From the NCBI GenBank assembly GCA_965197825.1, contig CBDANW010000002.1, forward strand, positions 2,170,001-2,234,000: DNA of 64,000 nt. Reading direction: 5' to 3'. Each line of letters opens with the position of its first letter. The first letter of the stretch is position 1. Below are positions 17,090-25,597 of this stretch, in pieces. Below the pieces are notes generated by a model. It ran no database searches. It saw only the letters and a program-made list of their open reading frames with translations, and had not been told where the DNA came from. The stretch is from CBDANW01 sp965197825. GTDB lineage: Bacteria > Acidobacteriota > Vicinamibacteria > Marinacidobacterales > DATDRI01. A program made the translations under genes and the position numbers.

Positions 17090-18043
17090 ATGGTGGCGAG
17101 GATACTGAGGACGGGACTTCTGGTCGCTTGCGCGCTCGGGGTCCTAATGACAGTCGAGGCGTACGCGCAGACGGGAGCCCTTCGCGGCACCGTGGTCGAT
17201 GAGCAAGGGCAGGGAGTGGCAGGAGTCAAGGTCGTTATCACGTTCCGCGGCGGCGTGACCCGTGAGTTGGAGACAGAGACCCAGGACGACGGCGACTTCG
17301 TTCGCGTCGGCCTCCAGTCCGGCAACTACGACGTCAGCTTCTTGAAAGAGGGCCATCAGTCGTTTGAAATAACTGGGATACGCGTGAGGGTGGGAGATCC
17401 GCTCGATTTGGGCGATATCCTGTTGCCCGGTATATCCGAAGAGATGCAAGCCGCAGCGAGAATGCAGGAGTTGAACGCGGAGATTAAGGTGGAATTCGAG
17501 GCCGGGATCGCCGCTGCTCAGGTGGAGGACTACCGGGGCGCCATCGCGGCTTTCGACAAAGTCCTCGCGATCCATCCCGAGTCTGCCGAGGCGTATTTCA
17601 ACAAGGGTTTTGCTTACACCAAGCTGGGAGAGGCCGCGGAGGCCGAGGCGGCCTACCGGAAGGCGATCGAGTTCGACGCCACCTACGCCGAGCCTTATAT
17701 CGAGCTTTCCAACATTCACGCCGAAAAGCAGGAGTGGGCCCAGGCGCAGGAGATGCTCGAGAAAGCCGTGGAGATTCGTCCCGACGACATCCGTTACCAG
17801 TACAACCTAGGCGCGACAGCCATGAACGCCGCGGACCTGGTTACGGCCGAGGTGGCGTTTCGAAAGATCCTCGAGTTGGATCCCACTTTCGCGGTAGCCC
17901 ACTACCAGCTGGGAATGGTTAGCGTGAACAAGGGTGCGAACGAAGAGGCCATCGCCGAGTTCGAAAAGTACCTCGAGCTGGAACCGGAAGGGGCTAGCGC
18001 AGTGACCGCAACGAGCCTCCTCAATCATCTCAAGCAACAATAG
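17090..18043 (+). CDS. Exported protein with carboxypeptidase-regulatory-like and TPR domains
   Basis: A 317-residue protein with a signal peptide ending A-Y-A-Q. Residues about 25-115 form a carboxypeptidase regulatory-like beta-sandwich (G-A-L-R-G-T-V-V-D-E-Q-G-Q-G-V-A-G-V), and about 135-315 hold four or five tetratricopeptide repeats (Y-F-N-K-G-F-A-Y-T-K-L-G-E, Y-I-E-L-S-N-I-H-A-E-K-Q-E and others). It probably acts as a periplasmic protein-interaction scaffold. AGGAGGA precedes ATG 17090 at ideal spacing; GTG 17060 is therefore rejected. The partner is not evident from the neighbours. Confidence 0.82.
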   Translation: MVARILRTGLLVACALGVLMTVEAYAQTGALRGTVVDEQGQGVAGVKVVITFRGGVTRELETETQDDGDFVRVGLQSGNYDVSFLKEGHQSFEITGIRVRVGDPLDLGDILLPGISEEMQAAARMQELNAEIKVEFEAGIAAAQVEDYRGAIAAFDKVLAIHPESAEAYFNKGFAYTKLGEAAEAEAAYRKAIEFDATYAEPYIELSNIHAEKQEWAQAQEMLEKAVEIRPDDIRYQYNLGATAMNAADLVTAEVAFRKILELDPTFAVAHYQLGMVSVNKGANEEAIAEFEKYLELEPEGASAVTATSLLNHLKQQ

Positions 18044-18061
18044 AATTGAGCCAATATAAAA

Positions 18062-18790
18062 TTGTCTCAGGCGGTGCGAAGGACGGCGCTGGCCGAACGA
18101 ATCGCCAGCGTCCGCCAGCGGATCGACGCCGCGGCGCGCCGTTCGGGGCGAGAGCCGGGCTCGGTTCGTTTGGTCGCGGTTTCCAAGTTTCGGACCGTAG
18201 AAGAGATTGAAGAAGCGATAGGGGCGGGAGCCACCGACATCGGCGAGAGCCGGGTCCAAGAAGCCGAGAACAAGCGACGGCGGCTCGTCGGGCCGGGTCT
18301 GACCTGGCACTTGGTGGGTCGTCTCCAGAGCAACAAGGCGAAGAAGGCCGTCCAGATTTTCGATATCATCCATTCCATCAGCACGCTAGACATGGCTCGG
18401 CGAGTGGACCGGCTGGCACGAGATCAGAATACGACGCAGCCAGTGCTTATCCAAGTGCAGGTCGCCGAGGAGGAGAGCAAGCAGGGGCTACCGATGTCCA
18501 AGCTCTATGCGGATTTGGAACGAATGGCCGAGCTGACGAATCTCCGTGTGCAAGGGCTGATGGCCCTTCCGCCTTACATGCCGGACCCGGAGAAAGCGCG
18601 GCCCTTTTTTGCGCGTTTGCGGGAGCTACGGGACACCGCGCGCGCTCGCGGTCTGGTGGGCCCCGCGTTCACCGAGCTTTCCATGGGAATGAGCCACGAT
18701 TTCGAGGTGGCCGTGGAGGAGGGAGCCACTCTGGTGCGCGTGGGAACCGCTCTCTTCGGTGAGCGGCCGGCAAGTGGGCCTTTGCCTTGA
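18062..18790 (+). CDS. yggS: YggS/PLPBP family pyridoxal-phosphate-binding protein
   Basis: A 242-residue single-domain PLP protein resembling the N-terminal barrel of alanine racemase. The PLP lysine lies in L-V-A-V-S-K-F. Other family marks are G-E-S-R-V-Q-E-A, W-H-L-V-G-R-L-Q-S-N-K, and the C-terminal L-S-M-G-M-S-H-D-F-E-V-A-V-E-E-G. These proteins buffer PLP and affect amino-acid homeostasis; no catalytic activity is established. It starts with TTG at 18062. It is followed by a divIVA-like gene and DUF167, an order common in bacteria. Confidence 0.92.
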   Translation: MSQAVRRTALAERIASVRQRIDAAARRSGREPGSVRLVAVSKFRTVEEIEEAIGAGATDIGESRVQEAENKRRRLVGPGLTWHLVGRLQSNKAKKAVQIFDIIHSISTLDMARRVDRLARDQNTTQPVLIQVQVAEEESKQGLPMSKLYADLERMAELTNLRVQGLMALPPYMPDPEKARPFFARLRELRDTARARGLVGPAFTELSMGMSHDFEVAVEEGATLVRVGTALFGERPASGPLP

Positions 18791-18832
18791 GCTCTTAGAC
18801 GACGGGACCGGCGCGGTCCAGGAGGATGGAAA

Positions 18833-19357
18833 ATGAAGCTGACCCCATTGGACATTCAGCGGCACAGCTTTCAAACGCGATTTCGCGGTGCCGACCGGGA
18901 TGAGGTCACGACCTTTCTGAACTTGGTAGCCGAGGAGATGGAACAACTCCGCGCCGAGAACGAGAAGCTGTCGGAAGAAGCCAGGAGGCTGTCCACTCTG
19001 CTGACCGAGCCCAGCGAACGGGAACAGATTCTCAAGAACACGCTAGTGGCTGCCCAGCGAACGTCTGAGGAGATAAAGGAGAACGCGAAGAAGCAGTCCC
19101 AAATGGTTCTCCGAGAGGCGGAATTGGCAGCGGACCGCCTCATCGAGGCGGCTCAGATGAAAGCGCACGATATCGAGAAAGACATCCTCGAGCTGCGGGT
19201 GCAAAAGCGACAGGTTCAGAACTCCATCCTCGCCACGATCGCCAACCTGCGGAATCTCATCAAGCTCATGGATGAAAGTGAGATCGAACAGGACAAGATT
19301 TCCTTCCTGAGACGACGGGGTGCCGCCGGCAGCAAGGAGACGGCCGAGTCCTCCTGA
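18833..19357 (+). CDS. DivIVA-domain coiled-coil protein
   Basis: A 174-residue protein whose first 35 residues match the DivIVA/GpsB membrane-targeting head (L-T-P-L-D-I-Q-R-H-S-F-Q-T-R-F-R-G-A-D-R-D-E-V). The rest is heptad-rich coiled coil (about 35-160). Such proteins recognise membrane curvature and organise cell-division or wall factors. GGAGGATGGAAA is upstream of the ATG. It sits between yggS and DUF167, the classic context next to division genes in many phyla. Confidence 0.87.
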   Translation: MKLTPLDIQRHSFQTRFRGADRDEVTTFLNLVAEEMEQLRAENEKLSEEARRLSTLLTEPSEREQILKNTLVAAQRTSEEIKENAKKQSQMVLREAELAADRLIEAAQMKAHDIEKDILELRVQKRQVQNSILATIANLRNLIKLMDESEIEQDKISFLRRRGAAGSKETAESS

Positions 19358-19362
19358 CTGTC

Positions 19363-19670
19363 GTGACTGGCGCCGTCGCTGATGGACGTCACGGGACGGT
19401 CATCCGTGTTCGCGTCACACCCAGAAGTCGTCGAGAAGAGATCCTTCCAGATTACGGGGAGGAGATCCGCGTGAGGCTTACTGCCCTACCCGCAGAGGGC
19501 AGGCTAACACGGCGCTGGTCAAGCTGTTTGCTCGGGTACTGGACGTGCCGCGCCGGGACGTAGAAATCGCTTCGGGCTTGAGGTCTCGGCGGAAGGCGAT
19601 TCGCGTCAGGAGCCTGACTGCGGCGGAAGTCGAGGAACGATTGGGTAGGGCCTGCGGCAAGGTTGATTAG
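19363..19670 (+). pseudogene. DUF167 (YggU) family protein, frameshifted
   Basis: GTG 19363 opens I-R-V-R-V-T-P-R-S-R-R-E-E-I ... V-R-L-T-A-L-P-A-E-G-R, the DUF167 signature. The expected continuation A-N-T-A-L-V-K-L-F-A-R-V-L-D-V-P-R-R-D-V-E-I-A-S-G is present in another frame and ends at TAG 19668-19670. The span of 308 nt is one short of 103 codons, so a single missing base near 19502-19506 accounts for it. The normal length is about 100 residues; function is unknown. Confidence 0.82.
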
Positions 19671-19682
19671 CGAAGGGCCGTC

Positions 19683-19817
19683 AGACGCGCCTCAGGCGTC
19701 GATAGGCGGGAACTCACGAATGAACTTGGCCAGACGCCAGTGGATAGCAGCAACACCGTCGATTGACGCCAGAAATCGCCCCTGAACGGGCGCGTCTGGC
19801 TAGGTGGATTGCTGCTA
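19683..19817. repeat. GGCGTC-type repeat and nested inverted repeat, locus 2
   Basis: TCAGGCGTCGATA ... CACGAATGAACTTGGCCAGACGCC (about 19692-19738) is the repeat unit also seen near 38930. It is followed by a nested palindrome: TAGCAGCAA at 19745-19753 with TTGCTGCTA at 19809-19817, GCCAGA at 19768-19773 with TCTGGC at 19795-19800, and CGCCC/GGGCG in the core. It fills the gap between two convergent genes and its right end holds the stop of the minus-strand gene. Confidence 0.65.
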
Positions 19818-20181
19818 GAACAAAACGCTTTCCGAGACCTCCTCCACTTCTCACCAGTACTCTTGGCCGGGCAGCCACTCCACGCTCAGCTCGTATTCCA
19901 CTCGTATGCGGGTGTACCTCGGCTGGCGATCCACTGTGATCATCTGTCGTTCGACCGGCAGCCGAAGCTCGGCGGCTTTCTTCATCAGGTTGTCCCGGAT
20001 CGTTATCCGGGGTCTTGCCCGCCGAGAATTTTGCTTCTTCGACCACCGCATCCGAGAACTCGTACTAGCCGAATAGCACCGGCACGAACTGGATGCCCTC
20101 GTAGACCGTGAAGGCCAACACGGCCAGGCTCAGGATGGAGGCCATCTTGACCTCGCCCCTCGTGCTCCAGAACCTCTTCAT
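19815..20181 (-). pseudogene. Degenerate small membrane protein gene (DUF4845-like)
   Basis: ATG 20181 opens 38 codons with one transmembrane helix (A-S-I-L-S-L-A-V-L-A-F-T-V-Y-E-G-I-Q-F-V-P-V) and stops at TAG 20067-20065. Beyond it the frame continues Y-E-F-S-D-A-V-V-E-E-A-K-F-S-A-G, then shifts to D-N-L-M-K-K-A-A-E-L-R-L-P-V-E-R-Q-M-I-T-V-D-R, which meets a TGA after E-Y-W and runs on to TAG 19817. The overall plan (basic N-terminus, one helix, about 120 residues, located after lepB) resembles DUF4845 proteins. Two nonsense codons plus one shift indicate a decayed gene, or several sequence errors. Confidence 0.55.
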
Positions 20182-20229
20182 GGTACCTCCTCTTCTGACT
20201 GCTCGATGGCGTTGACGCACACTTGTCGC

Positions 20230-20946
20230 CTAACGAACCAAACGGAAGAACCGATCCTTTCGGGTCTTGTCATAGAAGTTGACCAACATCCATCCCCATC
20301 CCTTGATTCTCTCCATGCCCGTTGCCAGGTAGGCTTCCCCGGGCGCCTCGAAAGACCAATAAATGATGAGCGCTCGGCCCTTCACTAGATCACCCGGGAG
20401 CGTTCCCCAGAACCGGCTGTCGTGGCTGTTGTCGCGGTTATCTCCCATCACGAAATACTCGTTTGGTGGCACGACCATCTCGGGCATATTGTCGCGACGA
20501 TAATCCGAGTAGCCTTCCTGTCCTTGGTCTCCAGAAGGGTAGTAGACGTACTCTTCGTCCAGAGGTTCGCCGTTGATGTAGACGGTTTTGTCCTCGACTC
20601 GGATCGCGTCTCCCGGGAGACCGATGACTCGCTTGATGAAATCTCTCTCGGGCTCCGAGGGATACTTGAACACGACGACGTCTCCACGCCGAACATCTCT
20701 GATCGGTAGCATTGCCTTTTCCAGATCAACTGCGGTCGGGGCATAGAGCATCTTGTTGACCAGGAGATGATCTCCAATCAAGAGGTTGTCGATCATCGAA
20801 CCGGTGGGGATCTTGAACGCCTGGACCACGAACGTGCGGATGAAGAGCGCGAGGATCACGGCCACGCAGATGGATTCGAAGTACTCGCGCAGCGTAGATT
20901 TCGGCGGCGACGCGCCCTCTGCCTGCGACCCGTTCTTGCCACTCAC
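20230..20946 (-). CDS. lepB: Signal peptidase I
   Basis: A 238-residue type I signal peptidase that removes signal peptides on the periplasmic side. One N-terminal transmembrane helix (about 23-44) precedes the catalytic serine, Ser50 in I-P-T-G-S-M. The general-base lysine is Lys105 in F-I-K-R-V-I-G-L-P-G-D. Box E, G-D-N-R-D-N-S-x-D-S-R-F-W-G, is intact. It follows pdxJ after 71 nt in the same orientation. Confidence 0.95.
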   Translation of the reverse strand: MSGKNGSQAEGASPPKSTLREYFESICVAVILALFIRTFVVQAFKIPTGSMIDNLLIGDHLLVNKMLYAPTAVDLEKAMLPIRDVRRGDVVVFKYPSEPERDFIKRVIGLPGDAIRVEDKTVYINGEPLDEEYVYYPSGDQGQEGYSDYRRDNMPEMVVPPNEYFVMGDNRDNSHDSRFWGTLPGDLVKGRALIIYWSFEAPGEAYLATGMERIKGWGWMLVNFYDKTRKDRFFRLVR

Positions 20947-21017
20947 CTTATGAAGCCTCCGTAGTCTGCTTCTAAACTGCCAGAACTATTGAGGATACCA
21001 GACAAGGGCGCCGCCAG

Positions 21018-21749
21018 TCAACGGGCGGGCGGGCGGGGCTGCTTGACGAACTCGACCATCTCCCGCACCGCGTTTTCGAACCTGACGACGAACGAGCGTG
21101 CCACGAGTTGAAAGCCGACGTTGAGTCGTTTGAGACCGGGCAGGTTCAGCAAGGGCCGGATGTTGCGGAGAGACAGCCCGTGCCCGGCGGCAACCTCGAG
21201 CCCGAACTTTTCGGCCAGGCGGGCCCCGTCGGACAGCCTTTGGAGTTGTTCGGCCACGGTTTCTTCGCCCTGCGCGCCGACGAATGCCTCGGTCGAGAGC
21301 TTGACCCCCTGAGCGTCGATGCGATGCGCCTCTCGGATTTGATCGGGATCGGGCTCGATGAAGACGCTACATCGGATGGAGCCTTCTCGAAGCATCCGGA
21401 CGAGCTGGCGAAGCTGGGAACTATTGAGAATCACGTCGACGCCGAGCAGCCCTCCCACTTCTTCGATTCTATCCGGTACGAAGGTCACGCGGTTGGGTTT
21501 GACGGTGAGAGCGACGCGGGTCAACTCCTGGCTAGGCACGGCCACGAGGTTGAGCTCGGTCTTGACGGTCTCACGTAGCAGGTTCACATCCCGTTCCTGG
21601 ACATGCCGGCGGTCGCCCCGCAGGTGGACATTGATGGCATCGGCCCCGGCATGCTCCGCGAGGAAGGCTGCCATGACCGGATCTGGTTCGCGAGCCTTTC
21701 GCGACTCCCTCAAGAGTGCGAGTGCGTTGAGAGTGACTCCAAGCTCCAT
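21018..21749 (-). CDS. pdxJ: Pyridoxine 5'-phosphate synthase PdxJ
   Basis: A 243-residue TIM-barrel enzyme of the DXP-dependent vitamin B6 pathway, condensing aminoacetone-3-phosphate with deoxyxylulose-5-phosphate. Family marks are the opening L-G-V-T-L-N-A-L-A-L-L-R-E-S-R, then I-N-V-H-L-R-G-D-R-R-H-V-Q-E-R-D-V, the L-N-L-V-A-V-P strand, and the phosphate loop A-A-G-H-G-L-S-L-R-N. The first strand reads N-A-L-A-L-L-R rather than the commoner N-I-D-H-V-A-T-L-R, a variant seen in some phyla. It lies 12 nt after glmM. Confidence 0.93.
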   Translation of the reverse strand: MELGVTLNALALLRESRKAREPDPVMAAFLAEHAGADAINVHLRGDRRHVQERDVNLLRETVKTELNLVAVPSQELTRVALTVKPNRVTFVPDRIEEVGGLLGVDVILNSSQLRQLVRMLREGSIRCSVFIEPDPDQIREAHRIDAQGVKLSTEAFVGAQGEETVAEQLQRLSDGARLAEKFGLEVAAGHGLSLRNIRPLLNLPGLKRLNVGFQLVARSFVVRFENAVREMVEFVKQPRPPAR

Positions 21750-21761
21750 AGTTACCCCGGG

Positions 21762-23126
21762 TTACTCTGCAAGATTCCGGCGCGTGGCGTCCGCGATAGA
21801 AGCGGAGAGCGCCCGAATCTCCCCTTCGTCGGGTCCTTCTAACATGATGCGTAAGAGCGGTTCGGTTCCGGAAAAGCGGACTAGCAAACGGCCGCGCCCC
21901 GCGATCCGGCGCTCCGCTTCTTCCATGGCATGCACGATTTCGGGAACCTCCCTGACGTCTCGTTTCTCCTTTACCGGAACGTTCACGAGGATCTGAGGGA
22001 ACGGCTTCAAGTGAGCGAGCTCGTGCAACGGTTTCTTCTCAGAGATCAGCACCCGTAGTGCCTGCAAGAGAGTGAGTAGTCCGTCGCCGGTTGGAGAGTA
22101 CTCCGAGAAGATGATGTGCCCTGATTGCTCTCCGCCGAGGGAAAGCCCGCGTCGCTCCATCTCCTCGGCGACATGCTTGTCTCCGACCTGGGTGCGATGG
22201 AGCGCGATCCCGTCGACCGTCAGCGCCTGTTCCAAGGCCAGGTTGCTCATCACCGTGGCCACGACTCCGGCACCCGGGAGTCTATCCTCACGCTTCATGT
22301 GTCGGGCACACATGAGAAGAATGGCGTCGCCGTTAACGAGTTTTCCGTGGTGGTCCACCAGTAGCAGCCGGTCTCCGTCTCCGTCGAGGGCGGCGCCGAA
22401 GTCGCAACCCGACTCCGTGACGATCTGCGCAAGGACTTCCGGATGCGTGGAGCCGCAGTTTTCGTTGATATTGCGGCCGTCCGGCGAGACCCCGGAGCTC
22501 AGGACGTCGACTCCGATCTCCCGGAGCAAGCGTGGTCCGATTTGGTATGTGGCTCCGTTGGCGAAATCGGCCGCTAGCTTGAAGGTTTCCCGCGACGCAA
22601 GGGTAGTGGTGGACGTAAGTGTCGACTTCAAGTACCCGATGTACTCTTCCTGTAGTGCCGGATCGGATGCTGGAAGCGTGATGGCTCGACCTTCACCGCT
22701 TGGGTCTTCGGGAGTCTCTTGGATGGCTTCTTTCGATATCGCCTGCTCCAGTTCTTCATTCGCTTTACTTCCTTCGCCCGAAAAGATCTTCACGCCGTTG
22801 TCCGGGAAAGGATTATGGGAAGCGGAAATGGCGATGCCAGCCGAAAATTCAAGCCGCCGGGTAAGGTAGGCCACGCCCGGCGTCGACATCACGCCGGCCG
22901 AGAGCGCCTCGCCACCCCCGGCGGCAATGCCCCCGGCGAGCCAGGATTCGATCGCGCTCCCGGAGCTTCGCGTATCACGCCCTATCAGAATGCGAGGTGT
23001 CGTTCGCGGCAGGCGCGACGCGAGGTTTCGAGCCAGGGAACGACCCACGCGATGAATCGTATCGGGGTCGAGAGGGCGCACTCCGGCTTCGCCGCGAATG
23101 CCGTCCGTGCCAAACAAACCGTTCAT
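21762..23126 (-). CDS. glmM: Phosphoglucosamine mutase
   Basis: A 454-residue alpha-D-phosphohexomutase that converts glucosamine-6-phosphate to glucosamine-1-phosphate for peptidoglycan and LPS. The N-terminus is F-G-T-D-G-I-R-G; the phospho-serine lies in I-S-A-S-H-N-P (Ser103); the metal loop is D-G-D-G-D-R; the sugar-binding G-G-E-Q-S-G-H is present. Its ATG overlaps the cdaR stop by 4 nt. The order cdaA-cdaR-glmM matches the c-di-AMP operon of Firmicutes and others, where GlmM and CdaR modulate CdaA. Confidence 0.96.
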   Translation of the reverse strand: MNGLFGTDGIRGEAGVRPLDPDTIHRVGRSLARNLASRLPRTTPRILIGRDTRSSGSAIESWLAGGIAAGGGEALSAGVMSTPGVAYLTRRLEFSAGIAISASHNPFPDNGVKIFSGEGSKANEELEQAISKEAIQETPEDPSGEGRAITLPASDPALQEEYIGYLKSTLTSTTTLASRETFKLAADFANGATYQIGPRLLREIGVDVLSSGVSPDGRNINENCGSTHPEVLAQIVTESGCDFGAALDGDGDRLLLVDHHGKLVNGDAILLMCARHMKREDRLPGAGVVATVMSNLALEQALTVDGIALHRTQVGDKHVAEEMERRGLSLGGEQSGHIIFSEYSPTGDGLLTLLQALRVLISEKKPLHELAHLKPFPQILVNVPVKEKRDVREVPEIVHAMEEAERRIAGRGRLLVRFSGTEPLLRIMLEGPDEGEIRALSASIADATRRNLAE

Positions 23127-23857
23127 TGGGAGCCCTGTACAGTTTGTCCAGTTTGTCCAGCCTGCCCAGTTTCTTCGGGGGTATCGGAAGCATCAGGATC
23201 GGCCTGGTCGATGCTTTCTTCGAGGACCTTGAGCGTCACCTCGACGCTATTCACTTCGATCAATCTCACGAACGGGTCGTCGATGAGGATTTGCAGCGAT
23301 TGCGAATAGGTTTCCCGAAGGCCTTCGGCGGAGATGGGTTCGGTGGTGAGTTGTTCCAGATTCTCCAACGTGGAAGCGGGACCGGTGATGGTGATCTCGG
23401 GTGGTTCCAGACGGATGTCCGCGAGCACGAACTCTGTCGCCGGCTCACCCACGACACGCGGGACGACCTGAACCGTTCGTTCCGCGAGGGTCTCGATGAT
23501 GAGGTTGACGGAAGCCGGCGTGACCCGCATCACCCGCACGCCATAGGGTGTGTCCACTTGGGATGGGGTGATATAGACCGTGTTCTGACCCGGATCGACT
23601 TCCGATAGATCCATCGCGGCCTGCACCTCCTGTGGCGAGAGGGCCCGCAGGAACTCCGACGAACCTCGCAGCCGCACGTCGACTTGCTGGGCCGATTCCT
23701 CGATGACCTCGAGTCCCTCCGGGAGGTTGCGAAATTCCAGGGGGATCGCGAGGACGATCTCCGTTCCCCGTTCACCGGCCACGATATACCAGAGAGAAAA
23801 AGCCAGGACAAGAGAGACGACCTTTAGCCCTAGGTTGTCCAAGAGTCGGGACCTCAT
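23123..23857 (-). CDS. cdaR: YbbR-domain protein (CdaR)
   Basis: A 244-residue protein with one N-terminal transmembrane helix (about 12-30) followed by two to three YbbR beta-domains facing outward. CdaR binds and regulates the membrane diadenylate cyclase CdaA. The position between cdaA and glmM with 4-nt overlaps on both sides is the strongest evidence, together with the L-A-F-S-L-W-Y-I-V anchor and the repeated V-x-V-R-L-R-G/V-P-R-V pattern. A Gln/Thr/Gly-rich tail ends the protein. Confidence 0.88.
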   Translation of the reverse strand: MRSRLLDNLGLKVVSLVLAFSLWYIVAGERGTEIVLAIPLEFRNLPEGLEVIEESAQQVDVRLRGSSEFLRALSPQEVQAAMDLSEVDPGQNTVYITPSQVDTPYGVRVMRVTPASVNLIIETLAERTVQVVPRVVGEPATEFVLADIRLEPPEITITGPASTLENLEQLTTEPISAEGLRETYSQSLQILIDDPFVRLIEVNSVEVTLKVLEESIDQADPDASDTPEETGQAGQTGQTVQGSQ

Positions 23858-24687
23858 ACCGGCGAGCCTTCTCGGACGCTAGTGTCCCGCTTCCGAGCCC
23901 GCTTGGTCGCTCTCGGCGCGAGGATTTGCCGGAGCTTGGTGCGCAACGTGTCGCCATCCATGCCCTGTAGGATGTTTCCATCCTCGAGATAGCTGATGGT
24001 CCCCGTTTCCTCCGAGACCACGATGGCGACGGCATCGGTGTCTTCGGTAATGCCGATGGCCGCGCGGTGACGCGTCCCGAGCTCCTTGGACAGGTGAGGG
24101 TTGATGGACAGTGGTAGGAAGCAAGCCGCCGCGGCCACCCGGTTCCCCTGCACGATCACCGCTCCGTCGTGCAAGGGTGTCCGGGGGTTGAAGATGGAGA
24201 GCAGCAGATCGTAAGTGAGGATGGCGTCGAGGATGATGCCTCCCTCGATGTAGCTACGGAGACCGATGTCCCGCTCGATGACGAGGATCGCGCCGGTCTT
24301 GCGACGTGCCAATGTCGTGGTGGCGAATACAATCTCATCGATGGTCGAGCTCGTATGTGGGCCGAGGAACCGAAACAAGGGCGCCTTGCCCAAGTGTGCG
24401 AGAGCCTTGCGAAGCTCAGCCTGGTAGAGAACGATGATCGCGAACCCGATATAAGCCAGGCTATTCCGCAGTAGCCAATCGACCGTCTCCAATCTCGCCC
24501 AGCGTGAGACGAAGAACAGGATCACCACCATGAGCGTTCCCACTGCCATTTGGAACGCACGGCTTCCACGGATGAGCTCCAGAAGCTTGTAGATAAGGAA
24601 GCTCACCAGGAGTATGTCGATGGCATCGACCCAGGAGAACTCGGTCGCCTGGGCGAAAGATTGGAAGTAATCCACCAACTGACTCAC
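23854..24687 (-). CDS. cdaA: Diadenylate cyclase CdaA
   Basis: A 277-residue membrane enzyme that makes cyclic di-AMP from two ATP. Three N-terminal transmembrane helices lie at about 18-100. The DAC domain follows, with the two catalytic motifs intact: L-H-D-G-A-V-I and G-T-R-H-R-A-A-I-G. A basic C-terminal tail ends the protein. It overlaps folP and cdaR by 4 nt each, so expression is coupled to the tilS-hpt-ftsH-folP operon. Confidence 0.96.
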   Translation of the reverse strand: MSQLVDYFQSFAQATEFSWVDAIDILLVSFLIYKLLELIRGSRAFQMAVGTLMVVILFFVSRWARLETVDWLLRNSLAYIGFAIIVLYQAELRKALAHLGKAPLFRFLGPHTSSTIDEIVFATTTLARRKTGAILVIERDIGLRSYIEGGIILDAILTYDLLLSIFNPRTPLHDGAVIVQGNRVAAAACFLPLSINPHLSKELGTRHRAAIGITEDTDAVAIVVSEETGTISYLEDGNILQGMDGDTLRTKLRQILAPRATKRARKRDTSVREGSPV

Positions 24688-25589
24688 CCGGATTCTCCCG
24701 ACGTCTGGGCTTCGTTCAAGATAGCGTCGATCAAACGCGAGACCTGCGTCATTTGCGACACGTCGTGCACCCGCACCACGTGGGCGCCGCGCAGGATGGC
24801 AGCCGCAACCGAAGCCGACGTGCCGTGAAGCCTCTCCTCGATCGGAACATCCAATAACCGGCCGATGAAACTCTTCCGGGACGTCCCGACCAAGATCGGT
24901 TTACCGAGACTCGACAGAACGCCGAGCCGATTCAGCAGGACCAGGTTATGATCGACGGTCTTGCCGAAGCCGAAGCCGGGATCGACGAGAATCGAATCCG
25001 GCGCCACGCCGGCCGCCTCCGCAGCCGCGACGGCCCTTTCGAGAAACTCGTGCACTTCAGCCACAACGTCCCGATAGCTCGGATTCTCCTGCATCGTCTG
25101 AGGGTTGCCTCTCCTATGCATGAGAACCACGCCCGCCCCCGATTCGGCAACGAGTCCGGCCATGTCCGGATCGCCCGTGAGGGCGGAGACATCGTTGACG
25201 ATCTCGACGCCGTTGCCGAGAGCCCACCGTGCGACCGCGGCTTTCGTTGTGTCGACGGAGATGAGGACATCGCTTTTCTGTCGGAGTCCGGTAACCACCG
25301 GCGCGATGCGCTCCAGTTCCTGTTCCGCCGTGACCGGTGACGCACCCGGCCGAGTGGATTCGCCCCCGATATCGATGATCTCGGCACCGCAGCGTTCCAT
25401 CTCGAGACCAAGATCAACCGCCCGCCCAGCATCCAAGAAGTTGCCACCATCGGAAAACGAGTCTGGCGTCACGTTGACCACGCCCATCACCCCGGTTCGA
25501 CGCCCGAGGACCAGCTCCCTACCTCGAACTCGAAACGTACGAATAGGCCTCGCGGCGGGAGGGGACAGCACGCCACGTAAAACGGTCAA
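24684..25589 (-). CDS. folP: Dihydropteroate synthase
   Basis: A 301-residue TIM-barrel enzyme joining 6-hydroxymethyl-dihydropterin pyrophosphate to p-aminobenzoate. Diagnostic blocks: V-M-G-V-V-N-V-T-P-D-S-F-S-D-G-G, I-D-I-G-G-E-S-T-R-P-G, the D-P-G-F-G-F-G-K strand and the closing R-V-H-D-V. It starts 8 nt after ftsH stops and overlaps cdaA by 4 nt. It is the partner step to the PTPS-III-like enzyme at 16.5 kb. Confidence 0.95.
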   Translation of the reverse strand: MTVLRGVLSPPAARPIRTFRVRGRELVLGRRTGVMGVVNVTPDSFSDGGNFLDAGRAVDLGLEMERCGAEIIDIGGESTRPGASPVTAEQELERIAPVVTGLRQKSDVLISVDTTKAAVARWALGNGVEIVNDVSALTGDPDMAGLVAESGAGVVLMHRRGNPQTMQENPSYRDVVAEVHEFLERAVAAAEAAGVAPDSILVDPGFGFGKTVDHNLVLLNRLGVLSSLGKPILVGTSRKSFIGRLLDVPIEERLHGTSASVAAAILRGAHVVRVHDVSQMTQVSRLIDAILNEAQTSGESG

Positions 25590-25597
25590 CGCCGACT

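Noticed and set aside
19830..19860. A selenocysteine TGA in the DUF4845-like gene
   Set aside because: The same gene has a TAG and a frameshift, and no stem-loop follows the TGA.
23870..23895. CTAGTGTCCCG near the end of cdaA as a MITE end
   Set aside because: No inverted partner nearby; it is cdaA coding sequence.
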